Source: Antedon mediterranea (Eukaryota; Echinodermata; Crinoidea; Comatulida; Antedonidae). Taken from it: a stretch of DNA of 64,000 nt. The stretch is from contig NC_092677.1 in assembly GCF_964355755.1 (NCBI RefSeq), positions 17,516,101 through 17,580,100 of the forward strand, in the 5' to 3' direction. Positions 44,091-58,971 of the stretch are shown here, piece by piece; within the stretch, counting starts at the first letter, position 1; each line of letters opens with the position of its first letter. The notes under the pieces are model-generated. The model searched no databases and had not been told where the DNA came from. It worked only from the letters and a program-made list of their open reading frames with translations. A program made the position numbers and the translations under genes.

Positions 44091-44339
44091 GCTAGCTCGA
44101 GAAACCGCGCGAATAGACTGGCTGCTGATTGCGGTCGTGTCTTTTCATTGGCTGACGTTGACTGGAGGTTGAAATCACTGATGCATCAATGAATGAGCGT
44201 TATGAAATCTACCCTCTTCCGCTAGGGTTATTAACGCCACTGGCGCGGAGTAACAGCTCCCTAACGCTAATCTGCAGCCTGGTTCAGACAAAAAAGTATG
44301 TAGCTGCTTACATAACTCTACCTTAATGCCGTGAGTCTG

Positions 44340-44460
44340 AACATACCCATAGAAACAGTAGATTTATCAACAGCTGTAGGTAAATCATTCACATAGAGGA
44401 GAAAAAGCAAGGGTCCCAATATAGACCCCTGTGGGATCCCACATATACTGTGACATTCAT
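44340..44460 (-). pseudogene. Non-LTR reverse transcriptase fragment
   Basis: Minus frame reading SICGIPQGSILGPLLFLLYV then NDLPTAVDKST, RT motif B' of the CR1/Jockey type. It abuts a plus-strand RT fragment head to head at 44462. Confidence 0.7.
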
Positions 44461-44464
44461 CAGA

Positions 44465-44768
44465 ACTTTTGCACTTGTGGCATTAGAGAAATTGCGTTAA
44501 ACTGGTTTGAAAGTTATTTAGTAAACCGTAAACAATATGTTGCGTTATAGGCTCATTTAAATCATCAGTGGAGGCTGTGAATTGGGTCGGTTTTAGGACC
44601 ACTACTATTTTTAATTTACGTAAATGATCTTTCTAGATCAAGTGACACTCTGAAAGTCATATCCTTTGCTGATGATACTACGATTTTGTATTCTCATTCT
44701 GATATCAATGTCTTATATAAAACCGTCAACACTGAACTAAATCAAATGACTGACTGGTCAAAAACCTA
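44465..44768 (+). pseudogene. Non-LTR reverse transcriptase fragment (palm)
   Basis: Plus frame with IREIALNWFESYLVNRKQYV, two in-frame stops, then GPLLFLIYVNDL and the catalytic ISFADDTTILY. It ends at TDWSKTY, where it joins an endonuclease-end fragment of the same general type, i.e. in the wrong order. Confidence 0.75.
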
Positions 44769-45721
44769 TCTTGTTATACTAAAAAATTAATTGATATTGC
44801 TAAAAATTTTCATCTAACTCAATTAATAACTGAGCCAACGAGAATCACAGAAAATAGTAGTACTTTAATAGACCATATTTACACAACAGTTCCTAATAGT
44901 ATCTCCAAATCAGGTGTTTTACATACAGGTATCAGTGACCATTCTGCTATCTATGTAATTGTTGGTAAACAAGAAAAGTGTAAAGCTCATAAGCATAAAT
45001 ATAAAACAAGTAGAAACTACAAACATTTTAATGAAAATGAATTTAAAAGGGATATTGAAAAAATAAACTGGCAAGAAATTCAACATTATAATGATATTGA
45101 TGACGCTACATATTTTTTCGAATCTAATTTTCTTAAAATTGCTAATGATTATGCCCCGCTAAAAAAGAAGAGGGTGCGAAACAAAACTAGTCCTTGGCTA
45201 ACAGATGATCTAGTTAGGTCTATTCGTAAGCGTGATGTACTAAAAAAGAAAGCATCTAAAACTAATACACCTGAAATGTGGGCTCAATACAAACTAAGTA
45301 AAAATAAGGTAAATGCTGAAATAAAGAAATGTAAAAAAGAATATTTTTCTAAACAATTAGATACAAAAGATTAAAGAAAATATGGGAAACTTTAAGATAT
45401 ATTGTCCCAGCAAAGAGTATAAACACTGAAATATCAAACTTAAAAACAAATGATAACAAACTAACAGCAGACTCTTCTAAAATAGCCAACAATTTAAACA
45501 AATATTTTTCTAAAATAGGACCTGACCTTGCAAAAAACATCCCACCAGAAATTCCTAGATTACTTATTGTAAATAATACTAATCAAAGTAGGGACCTACT
45601 TAAATTTAGTTTTGTTAATCAGGAATATATTTATAAACAATTAAACGCACTCGATGTTAGTAAAGCGACAGGCTTAGATGAGCTTCCAGCTAAAATGTTT
45701 ACCATTGTATACCCACTCTAA
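44769..45721 (+). pseudogene. Non-LTR retrotransposon ORF2 fragment: endonuclease end to RT start
   Basis: Plus frame reading HLTQLITEPTRIT, STLIDHIYTT, TGISDHSAIYVIV (the SDH motif closing an APE-type endonuclease). The linker follows (TSPWLTDDLVRSIRKRDVLK; KNKVNAEIKKCKKEYF) to a stop at 45374. In a shifted frame NNLNKYFSKIGPDLA, then ALDVSKATGLDELPAKMF, the RT start. Truncated at 45721. CR1/Rex/Jockey-type by pattern. At least one frame break. Confidence 0.8.
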
Positions 45722-48620
<2,899 letters not shown>

Positions 48621-49049
48621 GTAAGTATTGACAAAATACCAAGTAGGGGACACTCTTAGGATCCAACAAAGTGTCTCTTTTAATGGGGGTGTCCCCTGAA
48701 AAAATGTTATAGTGTTAAAACCCCTTATACGTTTTTAGGAAAAGTGTACCCACTTGAATAGGGGTGTCCCTTAGGAGAGTATTGATAACAATGTTAATGG
48801 TAGTCAGTGTTTATAGTAATAACAGTGTCATAGAAGTCTTTTGCTTGTAGTTTGGTTATTTCTATTGAGATAATACAGTACAATGGTTAGGGGTTTTTGT
48901 TATTAGTTTCGATAGGATTTCAAAAATAAAAGAAACTGAATTGAATAACCCATATAAAAATAATAATCATTTTACAGTAGGCCTATTAGACATTACCAAT
49001 TCTTAATTTTGATTCATACAAATTTCAATTTAATTAAAATAACTTACTC

Positions 49050-49356
49050 TTTTTTTTTTTTTTTTCTTGGTTCTGCATGTCTTATCGTTTGGGTAGAAAC
49101 CATTTGGGGCATATGGCATACAACATAATTCTCTGTCTGATGAGTAAAATAGAAAGGAATGTCAATAATGTTTGGGTTTAATTAAATCTCCTCTCCCATC
49201 TCACCTGACGTTATTATTTACACTATTTAAATATACCCAATCGAATATATGAAATGACATTTGATTAGTGTATGTACAGTATTCTTTAATGTCACTTAAG
49301 TCTAAGACAACAGTAGTTTGCTTAGGCTGTCTGGCCTTTCTTCCACCTTCTTTATC
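49050..49356 (-). repeat. Paralogous block C, copy 2, with poly-T start
   Basis: Starts after about 17 T and matches 26556-26836 to CTTTATCT. The poly-T looks like a poly-A tail on the minus strand, so this copy may have been retroposed. Confidence 0.75.
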
Positions 49357-49357
49357 T

Positions 49358-49720
49358 AATAATAATAATAATAAACAGTATTTATATAGCGCCTAATGGA
49401 TCACTGACCCCTCTAGGTGCTTTACATAGGACCTTAACTAATGGTAATAAACTATCCCCCGCCGGACACCATTCCGGTATTTCTTAGTCGAGGTTTCGGG
49501 GATGGAGATAATCAATAATGTGAGAAAAAAAATGTAACAAAGCTTAACTATGCTTAACTATGCTTAACTAAGGTAAAACTATCCCCCGCCGGACACCATC
49601 CCGGTATTTCTGAGTCAAGGTTTTGGGGCCAGAATTAACAATAGAGAGTAAATGAAGCATGCACAACTTAAGCTAGGGTTAAACTATCCCCCGCCGGACA
49701 CCATCCCGGTATCTAGAGTT
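49358..49720 (+). repeat. Retroposon (SINE-like) with (AAT)n and triplicated motif
   Basis: An (AAT)n run, then ATTTATATAGCGCC and GGTGCTTTACAT, a common 3' module of invertebrate non-LTR/SINE elements. AACTATCCCCCGCCGGACAC recurs at about 49450, 49579 and 49682, so part of the body is repeated. Confidence 0.55.
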
Positions 49721-50169
49721 GTAAAGATATGTTTTGACAGCTGCAATTACTTCCTCATTTGTGGAATCCTTTGAATTTGGGTTTTTTCGAACCCCTCCTT
49801 TAAAAAAAAAAGGAGGACAAATCAAATTGTGTTAAAAGATTTCTACCTTGTTTTTCCCAACAGAGATCAAACTGGTACCCACTGCCATTCGAACCTACGG
49901 TTAGAAAAAAAGGCAGATTTGGTACTTTATTTTTATATATATATATTTTTTTTAATTTATTTCCTTTATTGCATCAAGTAAGCAGTGATGAAGTTGACAT
50001 AAATATAATAGTAAATATGTAAACACATAGTATAACACAGTCCAAACAAGTGTATACTAAAATATATCATAGTCCACAAATCAGTCTTTCAATGGCCATC
50101 ACAGTACATCCAGTAACACAAACCAATAGAGGTTCACAATTTACTTATCATAACTCAGTTACTGATCAT

Positions 50170-50968
50170 TCACCAATCATTGAAAACTCCGTGGAAAGTA
50201 ATGAAGTTTTTTGTGCGTTGTGTCCGGACTTTGGGGAGGGTGAACGATCTAACGCGTTGGAGCTGATGGTTGTGTGTGGGAGGTTTAGGTAAGAGAGAGT
50301 GTAATATATGATCTTCTTTTTTCATTTTATCAAAGAATTTTCTTGACAACTTCTCGCGGTGTTCAGATAGAGTGATGATGTTAAGGTATCTGCGGGTATC
50401 AGCATACAAGGTACCATCAGGGCATATTATGTTACACGCTCTTCTTTGGACATGTTCGATTTGGTCAGATTGTGCTTTGGATAAACTCGGGGACCAAACA
50501 GCACAGGCATATTCAAGAACTGGTCGTATCACTGCTTGATAGTATCGGAGCAGTTCCAGTCTATCTAGGCCAGACCTCTTGAGTTGCTTAAGAAAAAACA
50601 ACCTTGGTACAACGCGCTTGGTTAAACAGTCAACATGCGTCTGCCACGGCAATTTACGGTCAAGATTGACACCTAGTAACTTTGCATGTTCAACACACTT
50701 GACTTCAGATCCATTCACAGTGATTGGGTCAAACTCAGTTGGTGTTCTCTTACATGTAATGCGCAGTTCAACCGATTTTTTTCTCATTCAGTTTCATACT
50801 ATCTTGAATTTTGCACTCGGAGTTCTTATTATATCTTTGGTAAAAGGTGGTATCGTCCATATATTTCATAAGCGGCAGATCGACCTGGAGGTCATCAATG
50901 AAGGCAACAAACAGGATTGGACCAAGCCATGATCCTTGTGGGATTCCTCCATTTGGTTTTAACACCAA
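50170..50968 (-). pseudogene. Non-LTR reverse transcriptase, C-terminal half
   Basis: Minus frame: NGGIPQGSWLGPILFVAFID, YMDDTTFYQ (catalytic pair), then, after a one-base shift in a homopolymer near 50779, VELRITCKRTPTEFDPITVN, KLLGVNLDRKLPWQTHV, YYQAVIRPVLEYACAVWSPS and IEHVQRRACNII. This is the RT palm, thumb and C-terminal region of a CR1/RTE/Jockey-type element. The stop lies at about 50170. 5'-truncated, as usual for such elements. The frameshift could be a sequencing artefact. Confidence 0.88.
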
Positions 50969-51459
50969 ATGTTGGTCAGTCAGTTAATTCTTGCTGAGAA
51001 TATAGGTTCTGTTTTAGCCCTAAATCTCCCACAGGCCTTTTGGGTAGATAGAGCTAAATATTATATGTTTGGAGTTCATCTCCTGTAGTAGAAATCTGAA
51101 CAAAGTGTTGATGTAATTTGTTTAGGTGTAAGTACTGATGTATATTTGCATATGACCTTCACCGATTATTTGTACCATAACACAAATAGATTCAGATTGA
51201 AACGTAGGCCTAGGGATGGTAGGCTAGGCTAGGATACCTAATTTGTCTATAGAAGATACAGTATTTAACGCTATATCTAGCCTACTGACTACATATTATT
51301 TGATTTTGTGTTTTGGTAATTTCATTGTAGCAACATTGTTTTTTTGCTTTTACTTTTTAATTATGTGACCCAAATTCATCCTATCCAATCAAATGACAAG
51401 AATCCACAATTGTGCTTGATGTACCTCAATTTTTGGTTGTTGAAGCTACATCAGATATT

Positions 51460-53800
51460 AGGATTGACACGGTTTTGATTGACCTAGACAATATTAAAAT
51501 CTCGGAGAAAAAGGAATACAGACAAGCGTGATGCGCTCCATTTAATGTGATGAGCAATAAACGAAAGAGACAAAAATCATATATTTTACATTCGTGTGGC
51601 CATAAGATGATGTCACAATGTCCGGTTAGCCATATTGATTAATGATCCGATATCTACAACTCATCACCTTCCAGAATATGTAAGTAAAAAAAAGTTTACC
51701 TCGTAGTTCAGAATCTATGATTGTTTTAAAAAAGGCATAATTTTGACGAATTGTTTTAAAATTTGATACAATTACTATAAAAGGCTGGAAAGACATAATT
51801 CACGCAAAAAAAGATGTTTTTAGCGCTACGTGCGGACCACGCGCGTAAAATTGTTCGCGCGCGTGGGAATTTTTGACATGCTCAAAATGTCATGATCAGC
51901 GTAGAAAGTTGATTAGAAATTAATTTTGCGCAATTTAAATTTTAAATGCGCGTGCGCGCGTAACTTCGTTTAAAAAATGCCATTTTTAGTGCACAAAAAT
52001 TTAGCGCAAGATATAAATTAAACTTTTGCTAAGTTTCAACTTACATAGTTATATGGTTTTCAATCTATGTTGAATACGGGAAATTCATAAAATCACACGT
52101 AAGTCACGTTACGCATTTCTGACGTCATTCACAATAGTAGGTGCACAACTTCACGTCAATGCCCATATGTTGACAAAGTTATGAAATGTTATGTTTACAC
52201 ATTTTTGATATAAGCGAGACACAAAAATAGAGGAGAAATGCGTGTGCGCGCGTAACGTCTTGTAAAACATGGCATTTTTAATCCACAAAAAGTTGATATG
52301 ATCAATCATAAAAAATCATAAAATCGCACGTAAGTCACGTTGCGAAACTCTGACGTCATTCAAAATAGGAGGTGCACAACTAGAAAGAAAGAAGAATAAT
52401 ACTAGACATGAAACTCGTCACTTTGACGAGTTAGTTATCCGCACGACAAACGCCACGTGCACGTCATACGTTGGAATATTGCACACAGAAAAAGATTATG
52501 GCATTATGACCTGAAAAATATGATATGTTGTTAGTGCTGAATTCTGTCAATTTTGTGTCATATTATACAGTATAAACAGTATAATATGTATACATATTAC
52601 ATACAGTGCAGAATAGGTGAAATTATGGGACCCGCCATTTATTCATATTTTTAACATGGCTACGGTATCAAAATTAAACTCTAAGATAGCAATTTCGGAA
52701 GGAAATTATCTCAGCAACAACATATTAACATGTAGAAGGAATTTGAATACGTAAAATATAGATGCGCGCTCTTTTAAATGTGATAAACTATGACGCAAAA
52801 GGTGGAAATACGACATTTTTTAGTTAACTGGCCATATGATGACGTCATAACATCTGATTAGCAAAATTTTCACATGAATTCGTATCTACAATCCAATAGC
52901 TTCCAGAAAACGTTTTAATCATGATTATCACTTTTTATTCTTACGAGCTATAACAGATTGAAATTTACTGTAAAGATGAAAATAAGTGACCCACGTTATT
53001 TACATTTTTAGACATGATGACGTTATAAAAATTTAAATATTTTTAACTCATTGGAAAGATAGTTGATTGACCTAGACAGTATTAAAATCTTGCAGAAAAT
53101 GGAATACGGATAAGCGTGATGCGCTCCATTGAATGTGATGAGCAATAACGAAGAGAAAAAATTCCTATATTTTGCATTCGTGTGGCCATACGATGACGTC
53201 ACAATGTCCGGTTAGCCATATTGATCCATCATCCGATATCTAAAACTCATTAACTTCCAGAATATGTAATTTAAAAAAAAGTTCACCTCATAGTTTAAAA
53301 TGGTAAAATTACTCTAGAAGGCTGGAAAAACATAATTCATACGAAAAAAAGATGTTTTTCACGGTACGTGGCAACCGCGCGCGTAAAAAAATGCGCGCAC
53401 GTGGGAATTTTTGACATGCTCAAAATGTCATGAAACGCGTAGAAAGTTGATTAGAAATTGATTTTTCGCATTTTGAAATTTTAAACACGTGTGCGCGCGT
53501 AACTTCGTGTGAAACATGCCATTTTTTCCCCACAGTCAGTTAGCGCAAGATATAAATTACACTTTTGTTAAGTTTCAATTTAAATTGCTATATGGTTTTC
53601 GATCTATGTTAAATACGCGAAATTCGTTAAAACGCGCGTAAATCACGTTGCGCAATTTTGACGTCATTCACAATAGGAGGTGCACAATTTCACGTGAATG
53701 CCCACATGTTGACAAAGTTATAAAATGTTTTGTTTACAAGTTCTTGAGATACGCGAGACACAAAATTGACAGAAAGAAAGAATAATACAGAAAAAAAAAA
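51460..53800. repeat. Tandemly duplicated CRE-rich repeat (period about 1.6 kb)
   Basis: 51478-52420 and 53068-53790 are diverged copies (TTGACCTAGACA...; GATGCGCTCCATT; GTAGAAAGTTGATTAGAAAT; TGACGTCATTCA...GGAGGTGCACAA). Both are rich in TGACGTCA-type and GCGCGCGTAA motifs. Each copy is followed by a hairpin and GTTATCCGC. No protein coding seen. A related piece lies at 31220-31470. Confidence 0.8.
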
Positions 53801-53828
53801 AAAAGATGATTTCATACAGTTACAAGGA

Positions 53829-53917
53829 GTTATCCGCTACTAAGCGGATAACTAATAAAGAAAAGAAAAAAAGATCCAGGACGATTACAAGGAGTTATCC
53901 GCTACTAAGCGGATAAC
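53829..53917. repeat. Two identical 10-bp hairpins in a 65-bp direct repeat
   Basis: GTTATCCGCT, loop ACTA, AGCGGATAAC at 53829-53852 and again at 53894-53917, both preceded by TTACAAGGA and followed by TAATAA. A Helitron-style reading would end each at ...ATAACTAA. Confidence 0.95.
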
Positions 53918-53919
53918 TA

Positions 53920-54980
53920 ATAAGAGATGAAAGATAAAAAATGTTTTCAATACTAATATTCTGTAATACTGAAAAACATTAAATATAGTACAGTAGTATA
54001 GCATGTATAATACTATAAAACTATTGCGGCGAATGTTTATATTTTGCATCCAGGGTCATCGCAGTTTGTATATCATCGTCTGACATAAACCCAGTCATAT
54101 GAATTGTGTGACCTTTGGGCCTTTCAACACTCCATGAATTATAGGCCTACTGTATAAAAAGTACCAAAAAACTGATTTTCATTCGATTACAAAGTGATAC
54201 CCAATATTTATAATTGGTAGCACACACATACCAAAATACTATCATTTTTATTATTTAAAGTGGAGCTACACTCAGACTTTCTCAGCTTATATTATGTTTA
54301 AGTATGTTTAATTGAAAGTGATTACATAAAAAAAACAGGGAAAACACGGAAATATTTTTCAAAAACCCATTTCTAAAAAATCGGTCAGAAAATAGTGTTT
54401 TTTAATACATTACACTTTTTCAGTAACTTAGAGGTTATTAGTTTACAATACGTCACGAAACGCGTTAATACACTTATGTGTCGAAAAATGGGGAATAAAT
54501 TTTATACACACAATTAATACGATTTGTTTAGGCCTAAGTAATATTTCCGATAAAAATGTCAGTATAATTTACATGTATAACCTCATGATTTGCAACAGCA
54601 TAATAATCTTATGAGATTGCTTATTAACTTATTGCTTATTGCTTATTAACTAGGCCTAGTCCTAGCTAAGCCGTCTGCTCAGCCTAGCTAGCCTTGAATT
54701 TTTGTGTAAGCCTATAATGGCATTCATGGGTTTAAAAATGCTTGGTCGTTTCGCCCCAACCGGATCAGGTGCCGTTTTCGGCCACCTCGACTATTCCATT
54801 ATTATGATAGGGGTGTGGTATATTATGTTTTATGTAGAGAAGGGTGTGTCTATTGAATAGGAAGACAATACAATGAACAGTTGAATAAAATTAGGATTTA
54901 ATTAAAACATCTGAAAATATACTATATTAATGATATATATATATATTACAATCGGTTCTATAAATAACTAAATTAAATAC
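53920..54980. other. Region without a recognised gene
   Basis: AT-rich with TAGGCCTA clusters (54530-54715) and a short TA run near 54935. Confidence 0.4.
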
Positions 54981-54984
54981 TACA

Positions 54985-55315
54985 GTTTAATAAAGCTTTA
55001 GAGAAAATAGAGAGGACAGAGATGGGGCGATAGTTAGAGAAATCAGATTTGTTTCCAGATTTGTAGATGGGGGTAACGCGCGCAAACTTCATCCTGTCTG
55101 GGAAAACACCCTTTAATAAAGCAAGATTAAAAATATGGGTAAGTGGAAAAGAAATGAGATCGGCAATATGTTTGATGGGCTTGGTTTGGAAATCATCAAT
55201 ACCGGGTGATTTGTTGTTTTTAAAGGTAGAAATGATTTTAAAAACTTCGGCCTCATTGACTGGAGTAAAGAATATTGAGTTAGGGGTAGGGTTGGGTAAA
55301 AAGACTTTAATTTAT
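54985..55315 (-). pseudogene. Non-LTR reverse transcriptase fragment (fingers)
   Basis: Minus frame reading NEAEVFKIISTFKNNKSPGI, then DLISFPLTHIFNLALLKGVF, PDRMKFARVTPIYKSGN and NYRPISVLSIFSKAL: RT motifs 1-2 of a CR1/L2-like element. Open throughout, but both ends are truncated. Confidence 0.85.
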
Positions 55316-55439
55316 TTTTTTTTTTTTCGTTTTTGAGGAGAGGAAAGTGTTTGAACTTATATTAAAATCAATATATGATAAAGTGTGAATAAGCCTTATT
55401 TGGGTCATCAGTGTTAATAACATCAGTCCAATGTTGGGT

Positions 55440-55868
55440 GGAAATTTCAAGACGATTATTTTCCAATATCTTCTGCTGTTGCACTCTCATCACTAATTGA
55501 CTTGGATAACTGTTCCTTGGAACTACGAATTTTCTTCAGAAGATTAGTTTTTCCTTGGCCAAATATGGCAGATGTCGTATCGCAGCCACTCCAAGCATGA
55601 GCGAATTACAAATGTGATGTTACATCATTGCCAGTATTCTTGACAAGATCACAACTTTTCTACAACTTTAGCTCTTTAATATATGACTGTTTCGCTTCAG
55701 TATATATCTGCCATAGTTGGGTTTAAAGTGGTACATCAGCAACACAAGCACGTCTGTGTCATCGGCTACCACATCAACAGTTTGCCCTTGCCGTGCGTAC
55801 TCTAGATCAAATGAAACAGTACTTGTATGAACTACATGCCCATCTTTTTTGAGGTAGCAGCTTAACAA
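55440..55868 (-). pseudogene. Fragment of an unnamed invertebrate element protein (GCDTTSA family)
   Basis: Minus frame 55868 downward reads FDLEYARQGQTVDVVADDTD and VLVLLMYHF. Then, in another frame, AHAWSGCDTTSAIFGQGK and SSKEQLSKSISDESATAED. The pair 'D-D-TDVLVLL' and 'HA-x-GCDTTSA-x-G-GK' marks a widespread invertebrate family of unknown function often associated with mobile DNA (recognised by pattern only). A nuclease-like acidic cluster is suggested by the DDTD motif. Broken by a frame change between the two blocks. Confidence 0.5.
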
Positions 55869-55889
55869 TTCAATTACCGCCCATACTTG

Positions 55890-56470
55890 GGTATAAGCCC
55901 ACCCCCGACTTTTGATTAATTTTCATGAAAAATGAGGCACTCGGGTATAAGCCCACCCATTAATTCGAAGATCTACAGTGTGTGTCGTAATACATTATTT
56001 TGTATTTGGCGACGTCCATACACCGAATACACCTACCTTTGATCATAACCAAGCTAGGCTAATATACGCTAGGCCATATGAGGCCTAGCGGTCCTGTTTT
56101 GTTTACACTCCATCGCGGTCGAAGATCGCTTCACACACGACGCTACAAACAAGTCGCCAAAACGGAAAACCACTAGGCCTATTTGGTATCGGCTGCCATA
56201 AACAAGCTTATTAAATTTCTTTGGTACATTTCTATTTAACGAACATTGTATACTTGCTTTTCTGCTTGATAAATTCTTGTTCAATTGATGTTTAAAATAA
56301 AATAAATTACACAAACTATAAGCTTAATTTTCCGACACTCTACACCTCGCGTATTATATTAGAGGCAACGTTGTACACGTGAGGGCGCTCGCTCGCATGG
56401 TGGAATACACAGTGTACATGTGCTGTTTTTTACGATCTGCATTTTTGGATCCTCGGGTATAAGCCCACCC
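55890..56470. repeat. Element with three GGGTATAAGCCCACCC motifs
   Basis: Exact copies at 55890-55905, 55943-55958 and 56455-56470, all in the same direction, probably terminal/subterminal repeats of a short element. Coding is not apparent; minus frame 56069-56314 is unassigned. Confidence 0.6.
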
Positions 56471-56489
56471 CCCAAACTTGACGTGATTT

Positions 56490-56631
56490 CATGTTCGAAA
56501 AAGGAAGGACTACAGAAAAGGAAGTGAAGAACTTGCTGGATGGAGTAAAGAAAAAAGGAACAAATTGGAACATCATTCTGTACAGCTACGACTTCCAACC
56601 AGGAAGAACAAATGTAGACCTGAAATATAAG
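56490..56631 (+). CDS. Telobox-type Myb-domain exon (TRF-like), orphan
   Basis: Plus frame reading TEKEVKNLLDGVKKKGTNWN, IILYSYDF and RTNVDLKYK, ending at a GTATAA donor. The spacing (W/G-x-NW-x2-I-x4-F-x4-RT-x-VDLK-x-K) is that of the Myb/telobox domain of TRF1/TRF2-type telomere proteins. An AG precedes it (GAAAAAG), but the acceptor context is weak. It could be a single exon of a host gene or a domain captured by the surrounding element. Neighbouring exons were not found. Confidence 0.45.
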
Positions 56632-57009
56632 GTATAAGAACTGGAAAAATAAATTCACGATTATTGTAGCTACATTCAATTATACCATACCTTTTTGGAC
56701 GGAAAAATTTATTTTTGAAGGGAAATTATTTTTAGTACTAAATTACAAAATAAAATAATATAAATATAATGCAAAACTTGCTTGGGGCCTATAAAATTAA
56801 ACAATTATACCTCCCCATCATGCACCGGTTCTCATTTCAAAAAGTTTTTAATGAAAAGTGTGCGAATAAATTGTTAATGTAAAAATGAGTTTATTTCGAT
56901 TCGGATTTACCGAGGTTCGGCCTAGGCCTAATGCTGTGATGAAGAAGGGCAGATAGGGGATATTGAAGCAGAGGGCATACGTAAAAGACATGGGTAAAAA
57001 GATCGTCAT

Positions 57010-57140
57010 TATAATAGAGAATGGCTCAGTTACAATGAAGAGAAAATGTTTTGTCGTGACTGTCTAGCGCATCCAGTTACAGCGAGGCAAGCTGGATTTG
57101 AACAAAGAACGGGCTCATGTCCATTGCAAGAGCCACATAA
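57010..57140 (+). pseudogene. TTF-type zinc finger fragment (hAT-associated)
   Basis: Plus frame reading REWLSYNEEKMFCRDCLAHP then GFEQRTGSCPLQEPHKH, matching the TTF/ZMYM-type finger (W-L-x-Y-x6-M-F-C-x2-C ... G...H.) found at the start of hAT transposases. Spacing is slightly altered. Nothing of the transposase follows. Confidence 0.5.
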
Positions 57141-57281
57141 ACACACATCATTATTTAGTCACTTTAAGTCACTACTCAAAACTCACCTTTTATGATTTTT
57201 TTTTTTTTTTTTTACAGCGCCATGAGCAATGAATGTTGGAATGGCGCTATATAAATCGAACGATTGATTGATTGATTGATA
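57141..57281 (+). repeat. 3' tail of a non-LTR element with (ATTG)n
   Basis: SLFSHFKSLLKTHLL-like coding end, poly-T, GGCGCTATATAAAT and ATTGATTGATTG: the usual 3' end of CR1/L2-type elements. Confidence 0.65.
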
Positions 57282-57289
57282 GCTTATTA

Positions 57290-57667
57290 AGTATTGTTAT
57301 GTACAATTAAATCTTGGAATCGAGACAAAATATTTTAGTAAAAATTTATACTCAAATTATGGCTGGGATTTTGATGTAAGAAGTAGTACCGTAATTGATT
57401 GAAATTACAATAATTTGAATATAATTTTACTCGACTAGACCTAGGCTATTGCAATTGAATTGACGGTACCTATCTATTGTATGGTAACAACAGCGAAAGC
57501 TCATGACGTAAATTTCGCTATGCTCTTCTGACGTCACAGCAATTTACGGCGGCGGCTGTACGGCGAGCGCGTGCGGCGATATCCTCGATTTCGCGATGGT
57601 TCTGAAATCATATGTATACCCCTAATACGTTTTTAAAATATGGTCCTCGGTACAGTTGTCCTTTAAG

Positions 57668-57698
<31 letters not shown>

Positions 57699-58510
57699 TG
57701 TATAAGTATCCAATATAAGTAAGTATACAGTATGTCAATAATATGACAAATAGACAATCAAATCACGTACAATTGTTTCATCTACCGATGTTCACGCTAG
57801 GTTACAAAGTTTCCCGGACGAGCCCCCATAAATGTCACACAGCCGCAATTACGGCTCTTTCGGCCATGTAATATCTGGTAACCACCGGTAAACAACAGTA
57901 AATAGCCACAACTGTACACATATAAATGTAAAAAGTAAATTTAATAACAATCTTTGACAAACAATTCTTCCTTTATAATCCAAACCCCCAAAAAAAAACC
58001 CACAAAAAAAACCAACCAATTCTCAAACAATGATACAGTATCCCTATTCCCCACACAATTTATACACTTTCCCAAATTCCCAATCCTTCCAGACAAAATA
58101 TCAACAATCTTCTTATTGTCAAATAAATCCCAGAACCCCCCTTCCAAATACAATAATATCACAAGATGAATAATTAAACAATAATAAATGTCCACAATAT
58201 TGTTCCTTCTTGCCTTTTCTCCTACGCTGACACAAAAACAAATTCGAAAGATAAAAGTTAAAATGATTCTGCTTGTATTCCCAGTTATAATTCTTCTCAA
58301 ACTGCAACTATTTTCTGACATATAAATAAATGAAATATAAAGTTAAAATGTTTCCTGATGTCCTTCTGCACTGCAATCCGCTCCCCGATCAATTATTTCT
58401 TTCTCCTTTTCCACGTAACATAATATCAGTATCAATAAAGTCAGTCTTCGATACTTTCAACAATTCTTTAAAAGCAATTAATTCTGCTATTTCCAACAGT
58501 TATTATTCGA
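57290..58510. other. Noncoding stretch with (TA)n
   Basis: A (TA)n run at 57673-57698 and CpG-rich sequence with CRE TGACGTCA near 57530-57600. No gene seen; frames at 57941-58321 are antisense shadows of each other. Confidence 0.45.
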
Positions 58511-58511
58511 T

Positions 58512-58710
58512 TTATTAACTTCCTGTATATCACTTTATTTCATTTCTGCTCCAGCTCTATATCACCATAATTATTTCCAACTCACAATTTACTAACTTCA
58601 TGTATATCACCTTATTTCCTTTCCGCTTCAGCTCTATATCACCATAATTCTTTCCAACCCACAATTTATTAACTTCATATATATCACTTTACTTCCTTTC
58701 TGCTTCAACA
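58512..58710. repeat. About 77-bp tandem repeat, 2.6 units
   Basis: Units begin AACTTC(C/A)TGTATATCAC at about 58517, 58593 and 58671; pyrimidine-rich on the plus strand. Confidence 0.8.
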
Positions 58711-58971
58711 TAACATAACCCTCCTTCTCTGTCTCCTCTCAATTTTCATTTTCATCTCCCTCTCAACCTTCCCTCAATTGCACACATACCACCACCTTAT
58801 CCTTCTCAACCAATCAGCAACTCACACACCAACTCAACTCTTACACCTCTCCTCCAATCAGCAACCTCCACACACTCCTTCTCTGCACACAAACACTCTG
58901 CTCCACTGGCTTCAAACAATAGTTTCCTAAAACAAAAGAAAGGTTCAAATAATGAAAACACTTGTGACACC

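Noticed and set aside
50050-50292. Plus-strand 80-aa frame
   Set aside because: Mostly antisense to the C-terminus of the minus-strand reverse transcriptase.
57954-58321. Opposed frames of 71 and 126 codons
   Set aside because: Low-complexity T/A-rich translation on both strands, with no domain or splice support.
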